Positions 57,640-64,000 of a stretch of 64,000 nucleotides of DNA are shown one piece after another. Position numbers and translations under genes: made by a program. Positions within the stretch are counted from its first letter, which is position 1. Every line of letters begins with the position of its first letter. The notes below the pieces were generated by a model. That model ran no database searches. It saw only the letters and a program-made list of their open reading frames with translations, and was not told the DNA's origin. The stretch lies in assembly GCA_024305745.1 (NCBI GenBank), contig JAHRBS010000008.1, forward strand, positions 248,001 through 312,000. Direction: 5' to 3'. The stretch is from Polyporus tsugae (taxonomy: Eukaryota; Basidiomycota; Agaricomycetes; Polyporales; Polyporaceae).

Positions 57640-60336
57640 ATGTCTTCCCTCCTCAGGTTTCTACCTATTTCGAGGCGACAGGAGAGCTCCGACGATGTAG
57701 CATCTGTGATACCTGAAGAGCAGGTTGATGTGAAGCAAGGGAAGTCCGGAGATAGCGATTCGGAGGAGCTCCAAGGGGTGGAGCTCAGCCCTAGCGGGCT
57801 CTCATTAGAGGAAGGTGCGTGCTGTGTCCTTGGGATATTCTGTAAATGCTCATGCAGCCACCTCAGATGCGGCCGGCGGGATGGGTCGGCATCTGGGGGT
57901 CTTCAGTTGCACGCTCCTCATGTAAGTTCGCGCACATGTCGCGCGTGTCGGTGCAAGTTCAGATCTTTTTTATACAGTGCGGGCAAGATGATTGGGTCGG
58001 GTATCTTCTCTACCCCGTCTTCTATCCTGGGATCCGTAGGGTCCGTCGGCGCGTCCCTCATGCTCTGGGTCCTCGGCTTCATCTTGTCGTTCTGCGGTCT
58101 ATTCATCTGGCTCGAGTTCGGCACCATGATACCCCGCTCTGGAGCAGAGAAGGTGTACCTCGAGGCTGTTTACAAGAAACCTAAATATCTTGTCACAGTT
58201 ATCTTCGCCGCCAACGCCATTCTCCTCGGTTTCACGGCCTCTGGTTGCATTGTGAGTTCCCGCCGGATTTGGATAGTCAGCAGGACGCCTAATAACATGT
58301 CAATATCTCTCTGTCTAGGTATTTGCACAGAAGTGGGTCACATCGTCTGGTATCGCTCGAGCGGGTACGGGATTGAAGTTTCGGGCAGCATACTTGTTAC
58401 CGCAGGTCACGCGGCAGAACGATGGGTTACGCGCGGGATTGCGCTCGGAGGTCCGCTGCGTCCACTCTCGTCTTGTGAACACGACGAAATGGTTGACGCG
58501 CTTGCCACAGTGATCGTGTTCGTCACCCTGCTCCATGGCCTTGCGCCGAAGCTCGGCGTCTGGGTCATGAACGTAGGTTGAGCAGCCGTTCTTCCGTTTC
58601 GCTGCGTTATCTGATATTGTTTTTTATTTCGTCACAGGGCCTCAGCGTCTCCAAGATTGTCATCCTCATCTTCATCGTCATCACAGGCTGGGCAGTCTTG
58701 GCGGGGCATACCTCCGTCCAGGACCCGCACGCAAATTTCCGCCACGCGTTCGCCGGAAGCTCACACAGTAGCAACGACGTGCGCGTTCTTCATGCCGGAC
58801 TACGGGGCGTTCGGTTAATGCTGACATTGATGTCGACTGCAGTACGCGACGGCGATGTTCAAAGTGCTCTTCTCGTACGCGGGATGGTCGAACGTGAACA
58901 ACGTCATGAACGACGTCAAGAACCCCATACGGACGCTGAAGATCGCCGGCCCGCTCGGTCTCGCCATCTGCGCGGTGCTCTACCTCCTTGCGAACGTCTC
59001 CTACTTCGCGTAAGTGCTGTTCCCTTGCGACTCGATGCGATTAGATTGGGGAGAGGGCTGATGCAAGTCGAACGCGCCGCAGGGCTGCCACAAAGGAGGA
59101 GATCAGGACGTCGGGTGTTACCGTCGCAAGTCTGTTCTTCCGCAAGGTATTTGGGGAGAAGGCGCAGAAGGCGTTGTCTTTTTTCGTTGCCCTGAGGTAA
59201 CCTACCTTATTCGACTTCAGCAAATGTACATCGCTAACTCGTGTACAACAGTGCCCTTGGGTAAGCGGTTTCTCAAAAGAAAGGCCAAGAGATCGGAGCT
59301 GACAAAGTTTCTATGGCGCGCGCAACATTCTAGAGTACGTTTTCCCTATCCTGTGACCGACCGCGTGCTGACCATAACACCCGTAGAATGTCGTCACCGT
59401 CGTACGTATCCACTGCCATCTGGAGGTCGGAATGGATCATAACCAAACCATCCTCTAGACCTTCGCCGCCGCCCGTGTTAACCAAGAGCTCGCGAAGGAG
59501 GGTATCCCCCTGCCATTCGGTAGCAAGTTCTGGGCGTCGAACTGGCCTACTGGCAAATCGCCCTTCCCTGGTTTGATCGTTCACTTGATCCCTTCCGTAC
59601 GCCCATGCCTACATCCTCCCTGCTTTCGTGTTGGGTCTTACCAAAAGCGCAGGTAATCGTCATCATCGCTCCTCCGCCTGCCGTCGCCTACCCGTTCATC
59701 ATCGACGTGGAGGGCTACCCAGGGCAGATCATCAACTTCTTCATCGTTATTGGCCTCTTTTGGCTCCGGTACCACAAGCCCAACGCCCCGCGTCCATTCA
59801 GGGGTTCGTGCCCCCCCTCTCTCTCTCTTTGTACTCGCTTCGCACAAACTGAACATCGTTGCGACAGTGTGGTTGCCCGTTGCAGTGTTCTTCCTGGCGG
59901 CGTCCGTCTTTTGTGCGTCCTCACATGTTCCACCGACTTCCTCGTATCCCTCTGTCTGACCTTTGCTTCTCAGTGCTCGTCGCCCCCTTCCTCAAGCCCG
60001 CGAACGGCGTCGGCGATACCCCTCCGCTGCCTTATTACCTGTATGCTGTCCTCCTTGTCGGAATGCGTATCCTCTTTCTCACCTCACTGTCGCTTTCACG
60101 TCCATTAGGTACTGCCTTGTCGGCATCGCAGTCATGGCCGTCGGCGTCCTCTACTGGGCGTTCTGGCGCATCGTGCCGAGATGGTTCGGCTACGACTTCG
60201 TGCCGCGCAAGGAGAAGCTCAGCGACGGCACCGTCGTCACTGTGGTGCGTCTCGTCCTCCTCGTCGCCCTTATGGTAGCATTGGCACTGACTTTGGGGTT
60301 CTCTCTCCGTAGTTCTCGACGAAAAAGCTCGACTAG
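57640..60336 (+). CDS. LAT-type amino-acid permease (methionine-permease-like), copy 2
   Basis: A tandem paralogue of 53630-56338, also 549 residues from 18 exons of identical length: 57640-57814, then a 55-nt exon, 57978-58251, 58319-58332, 58389-58450, 58511-58572, 58638-58778, 58843-59009, 59083-59196, 59252-59260, 59334, 59387-59401, 59459-59596, 59653-59803, 59868-59912, 59974-60040, 60109-60244, 60313-60336. The first helix has GKMIGSGIFSTP, the exact LAT consensus where copy 1 has Arg and Thr. YAGWSNVNNVMNDVKNP differs slightly from copy 1, so substrate preference may differ. It ends in FSTKKLD (FSTTRLD in copy 1). The 1-nt exon at 59334 is flanked by introns of 73 and 52 nt. No lesion was seen, so both copies look functional. 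Confidence 0.93.
59334..59334 (+). other. Single-nucleotide exon of LAT copy 2
   Basis: The base A lies between introns 59261-59333 (GTAAGC to TTCTAG) and 59335-59386 (GTACGT to CCGTAG), in the same place as in copy 1. It completes GGA before AATGTCGTC and is required for phase. Confidence 0.8.
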
Positions 60337-60868
60337 ATGGGGGACCCGGGCACTGTCGACGTTCTGATTCGCTCGTGACGACCACCAGTAACTTATTGTT
60401 GATTTTGAACATCACCTTGGTTAACTGCGGAGTGTTTGTTGTACTAGGGTAATAATGGTTGTTTATCATTTTTCTGCCACAGAATACCATCATGCCTCCC
60501 GTACATCACGTTATTTGGTGAATCGGACGGTGTGGCTTCCGCGTTCCATCCGAGAGATACTTTGCTAAGTATCTACATAGTGCTGACTCGAAGCGAATGG
60601 GACGAGAGGCGGTGATGCCAGTGGGCCTTCAAGAGTGGGCCCGATCATGAGTAGGCGGGCTGGCGCTCCGAGTCAGCGTTCCCCGATCGTGCCACAGAAG
60701 CAGGCGCTATACTTCTTGTGACGCAGTGGTGACCTTGCTCCCAGCTTCCACACTGCACCGTCAGGCTGTTTCAACCTTGCCCACAAGAGCACCGAATATT
60801 ACTTGACAGTATAAAGCATCTCATTTCTTAGCGTCTGCGCATGTGCTAACTCGCCTCTCAAATGCAGA
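60337..60868. other. Spacer between LAT copy 2 and F-box gene
   Basis: It holds the 3' flank of the transporter and the F-box promoter. A CTCAAATGCAG just before the ATG looks like a 3' splice site, so a 5' non-coding exon is possible. Confidence 0.55.
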
Positions 60869-62609
60869 ATGGCAGTTGCGAGACTAAATGTGGACGTGCT
60901 AACCTATATCTGCGACTTTCTTACGGACGTCTCACATATCCTTTCCTTGGCCCTCACCTGCTCAGCCCTACATCCTATCGCAATCCGATGGCTACTTTCT
61001 ATGCGTCCCGTCTATCTTACGGGGAGTGCCTCAATCCACCAATTCCATTCTTTCGTGTTCGCCGATAAACTTGCCAGGGCGCGGCACATCCGCGCGCTCG
61101 AGATTGGGACTCGGCCACGCCTTCGCCAACTCCCAGAGGCGACCCCGGCCGATGACGATTCCCTTGTCGTCGACATCCTCAACCTGTGTCCACGTCTCGA
61201 GCGCATCTCCGTTGTTTTTAGAGACCGGCGCACCGACGACCCGCGCATCTCCAACGTGATCGCTGTTATCCAGAGCCTCCGCTCGCTCTCTGTCCATGGC
61301 AAGCTTGCAGATACGGTCGCCTTCTTCCACCAGATCCATGCCCCCCTCCGTATGCTCGGCATCCACTGCCGTAAGCCGAGGGGTGGCCGCTGGTCCCCTG
61401 CCGCTCTCAAGAAATTTCTCCCTTGCTTTGCGTCGACTCTAGAGGAACTCGAGCTTATCACGTTCCAGAGCGGCCCAAATAAAATACAAACCTTCTCGAC
61501 GCCGTCACGATCTGTCTTCAGCATGACGCAGTATCCTGGCGTGCGCTCGTTCTCCGTGACCGCATTCGGGGAGATGCCCTTGCTCGACCACCTGCAGCAC
61601 CTCTTCCCGGCACTCGACGGCATACGTTCACTCTCCACCTTCGGCATGTGGACCAACGAGGACGAGTTTGCCGGTTTGCGCGCCGCCAACCAACGCGCAC
61701 AGGAAAGCGACGGAGACAACCCGCCCTCCCGCCCGTGGAAGAAGCTCAACCGGGTTGTCTGCAATGTGCTCATGTTCTATGTGCTAGACCTCCGCTGTCC
61801 GGTCCGCCTCATCATGCTCGACAGCGGTTCCGCGTACAGAAAGCGTTATATCACTGAGGCCCTGCGCGAGAATCCCGTTCCTCGACTGAAGCTGTCGCTC
61901 CGGCTGAGCCACGGGCTTGGCGTGTTTGAGGGGCTATTTCCTCCAGAACTGGGAGGGACGCTCACGCATCTCACCCTCTTCTGTGAGGATGATCAATATG
62001 CCCAGGGCGACGCGGATGCGGCCACCATTGCGCGGCGCCGATGGGACGACCTCCTCGTGCGTGCTTTACCATAACGTCGCATTGACTCTCGTTAACGTAG
62101 CCGCTCGTACAGGACAAGATGAGCTCCTCGCTCCAGCCTCTGCAAAATCTCACCCATCTCCGCATTGTCTTCCACTGCAACATCCATCACCCCTACTTCT
62201 CCCCTGACGCACGCGCGGAGGAACTTGAACTTGTGCGCGCCCTCCGGGGACCCGCATTCGATTCCGCACAAGAGACTGTTGCCTCGCTCGTCCGCCCGCT
62301 CCCGTCCTTGGAGTACGTCTTCCTCACGACCGCCGGGCATCTCGCGCCCTACGGTAGTTCCCAGGTAGATGAGCGGTGGCATGTTGCCCGGGCTTGGCGT
62401 GTTGCGGAGCCGCCCACCGACGGGATAAAGGATGGATGGCCGGTTCTTGTGGGGCTGCACGACGAGGTCGCGGAGACGATCATTCGGAAAGAGGAACTTG
62501 TGCTGTCACAGGCGGATGAGGTGAGTTTGTTGGGTTTATGATGCTTGAGAGATGAAGCTAAACACTGTGCTCTGGGGTGCAGGCGGTGCTTCGCAAGTTT
62601 GAGGTTTAG
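60869..62609 (+). CDS. F-box-like protein with LRR-type C-terminal region
   Basis: Three exons (60869-62056, 62113-62520, 62583-62609) give 540 residues. The first 45 residues resemble an F-box: LNVDVLTYICDFL, then ILSLALTCSALHPIAIRWLL, the usual SKP1-binding helices of mushroom F-box proteins. The rest has loosely periodic leucine-rich segments (LRSLSVHG, LRMLGIH, LEELELITF, LTHLTLFCED, LTHLRIVFHC) that probably form a solenoid for substrate binding. If so, it is the adaptor of an SCF ubiquitin ligase. The last exon has only nine codons, ending AVLRKFEV. Introns of 56 and 62 nt keep phase. Its target is unknown. A truncated copy lies at 56875. Confidence 0.8.
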
Positions 62610-63049
62610 CAATAATTGAGACTCCAGTATGAGCAAAGGGGTGCGGGCTAATATCAAGACCGGGCGTAATATCAGGACATCCTGACACTTGTAATTATTG
62701 TCTATTCTTTGCTTGACTAAGGAATACCATGCCTCTCCGAGCTGTGTCTTCCCCCTTTGGCGATTTGGGCGCATGCAGATAATGGCCAATCCCGAGCGTT
62801 GCAGTCCAACTTGAAGCGTGAAGCTGAGATCTAAGCCAGGTGCCTGGCGGCTCGGCTATAACTTAAACAAGAGACCGACCGTGGCACGCCCTTGGAAGCG
62901 GGCACTACCAGGTTCGGTGCCGCGGCGGCCAAGCTCAGGCTGGAGTTGATGACTTGGATCCATCCTGTTCGCTACTTCCAACAGGTACCTCCTTGAGCCG
63001 TGGGGCTCACCGTAATGATCACCAAAGCCGACAAGGAGCCCATTCCCAT
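62610..63049. other. Intergenic region
   Basis: 3' flank of the F-box gene, AT-rich around 62640-62730. No gene is seen. Confidence 0.6.
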
Positions 63050-63612
63050 CCTTCCCAAACTGGCCGAGCGCCAAGAGCTACATCTCTTCCTACGAAATAC
63101 CGGCTCGTCCTCGAGCTCATCGACAGGACGAATAGCGTTGACTTGCACGATAGTGCAGGCATTCCGTCCGTTCACCATGTCCCCTGCGCTACCTGTCTCG
63201 CTCGTTCAGGCCACTACATCGCCCCACGACCTGGCACGCCTCCCTGCCCTCCACCGTGATCCTCAAACTGTACGACCGGTGCTGACTTCCGAATGTCGGC
63301 GAGGAATGGGACGACGACGAGCCGTGGTCGCTGAACAAGGAACACAAGTACCAGCAGTACCTCGACGATATCGTCGCCGAGGCCACGACGCGCACGCCGC
63401 AAGGACTTCGACAATCCGACGTTTTTATGGGCCAATGAAGTCTCAGATGCCAGCGAATTCGAGTCGTACCTCCAGCACCTGGCCCAGAAGGCGTTCGACG
63501 CAGAGCACCCGACGTACTTACGAGCGATTGCGCGCCCTGCAAGGAAAGAAGATCCCACGGCTAGTATACGGCGTCGTCGAATACGAGTGTGCGCATACTC
63601 ACGGGTGCGAGT
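63050..63612 (+). pseudogene. Fungal protein-kinase-like gene fragment
   Basis: Pieces of a mushroom-expanded kinase-like family can be read in more than one frame: YRLVLELIDRTNSV near 63100, VILKLYDRC followed by a stop and LPNVGEEWDDDEPWSLNKEH at 63250-63345, a DNPTFLW-like piece near 63415 in a shifted frame, then TYERLRALQGKKIPRL and YGVVEY at 63510-63585. These are the N-lobe segments preceding the catalytic loop in relatives. The stop after KLYDRC and at least two frame changes show it is not functional. The kinase C-lobe is absent. Confidence 0.7.
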
Positions 63613-64000
63613 CACTTGGCTAACTTGTGCCCCCTAGTAATAAGCCTCACACCCGTGAGTCGCGTGAGGCGACACGGGCGATAGTTCAACGTACTGCCTG
63701 AGTCGTATAACCATCTCCAGGCTTGCTTATGGGCTGCCTCTCCGTACACCCGTCACCCTCGCGCCTTAGGCACCGCCGACTAAAGTGGCCACCGGACGCT
63801 GATCCTTCATCGCTGCCCTCACCGCAACGAAAGTTTCAAGCGTGCAATGTCAATGTAGCTGACCTTCCGGTCCTTATTTTTTTCCATTTATTATATTGCC
63901 ATCTGTGCCGTCTTCTACTCTTCTATCCAAATCGAGACTTGTCATGGTAGCGTCCGTATCGGCGTGAATATACTGGACTCCACTAGCACCACCGTCAGTC
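63613..64000. other. Unassigned window end
   Basis: No gene is recognised. The window ends before any further feature can be supported. Confidence 0.55.

Larger units (their letters stand above)
53117..61100. repeat. Tandem duplication, about 4-kb unit (LAT gene plus F-box 5' end)
   Basis: Two head-to-tail units, about 53117-57147 and 57148-61100, carry the same order: upstream flank, transporter gene, spacer, start of the F-box gene. All 18 transporter exons have equal lengths in the two units; introns and flanks have diverged but remain alignable. In unit 1 the F-box gene is cut off where unit 2 begins. The right limit is approximate, because only unit 2 continues into a full F-box gene. 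Confidence 0.85.

Overview
This is a nuclear fragment from a filamentous basidiomycete, most likely an Agaricomycete. Genes are split by many short introns (mostly 50-75 nt, GTRNGT donors). The protein families (DUF6533 membrane proteins, DUF6699 proteins, HMG-box regulators, LAT-type permeases, lineage-specific F-box and kinase-like proteins) are typical of that group. There are no operons, and no prokaryotic signals, CRISPR arrays or convincing tRNA genes were seen. Exon models were built by hand from splice sites and reading phase, without expression data.

Layout. 0-4 kb: gene-free. 4-8 kb: a DNA glycosylase (4031-5107) and a DUF6699 protein (6059-8054). 8-11.5 kb: gene-free. 11.5-13.5 kb: an HMG-box regulator. 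13.5-19 kb: gene-free, with decayed coding-like fragments. 19-21.5 kb: a pogo-type DNA transposon with perfect terminal repeats, a TA target duplication and an open three-exon transposase. 23-25 kb: a protein disulfide isomerase. 26-28.5 kb: a cytochrome P450 broken by two lesions. 30-34.5 kb: two unknown proteins and a secreted or anchored glycine-rich protein. 35-41 kb: arginyl-tRNA synthetase and myo-inositol oxygenase. 41.7-45.5 kb: a damaged metallophosphoesterase and a second HMG-box gene. 48.5-52 kb: a DUF6533 gene and a decayed paralogue. 53-62.6 kb: a tandem duplication of a LAT-type amino-acid transporter plus an F-box gene, in which the first F-box copy is cut short. 63 kb: a kinase-like pseudogene.

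Housekeeping functions (translation, ER protein folding, inositol catabolism, base-excision repair) sit beside fast-evolving accessory genes. The most unusual signal is at the splicing level. Both LAT copies need an exon of exactly one nucleotide, flanked by two normal-sized introns, to stay in frame; all 18 exons have identical lengths in the two copies while the introns differ. The DUF6533 gene and its decayed paralogue both need a two-nucleotide exon at the equivalent place. These microexons are the best candidate here for something previously undescribed.
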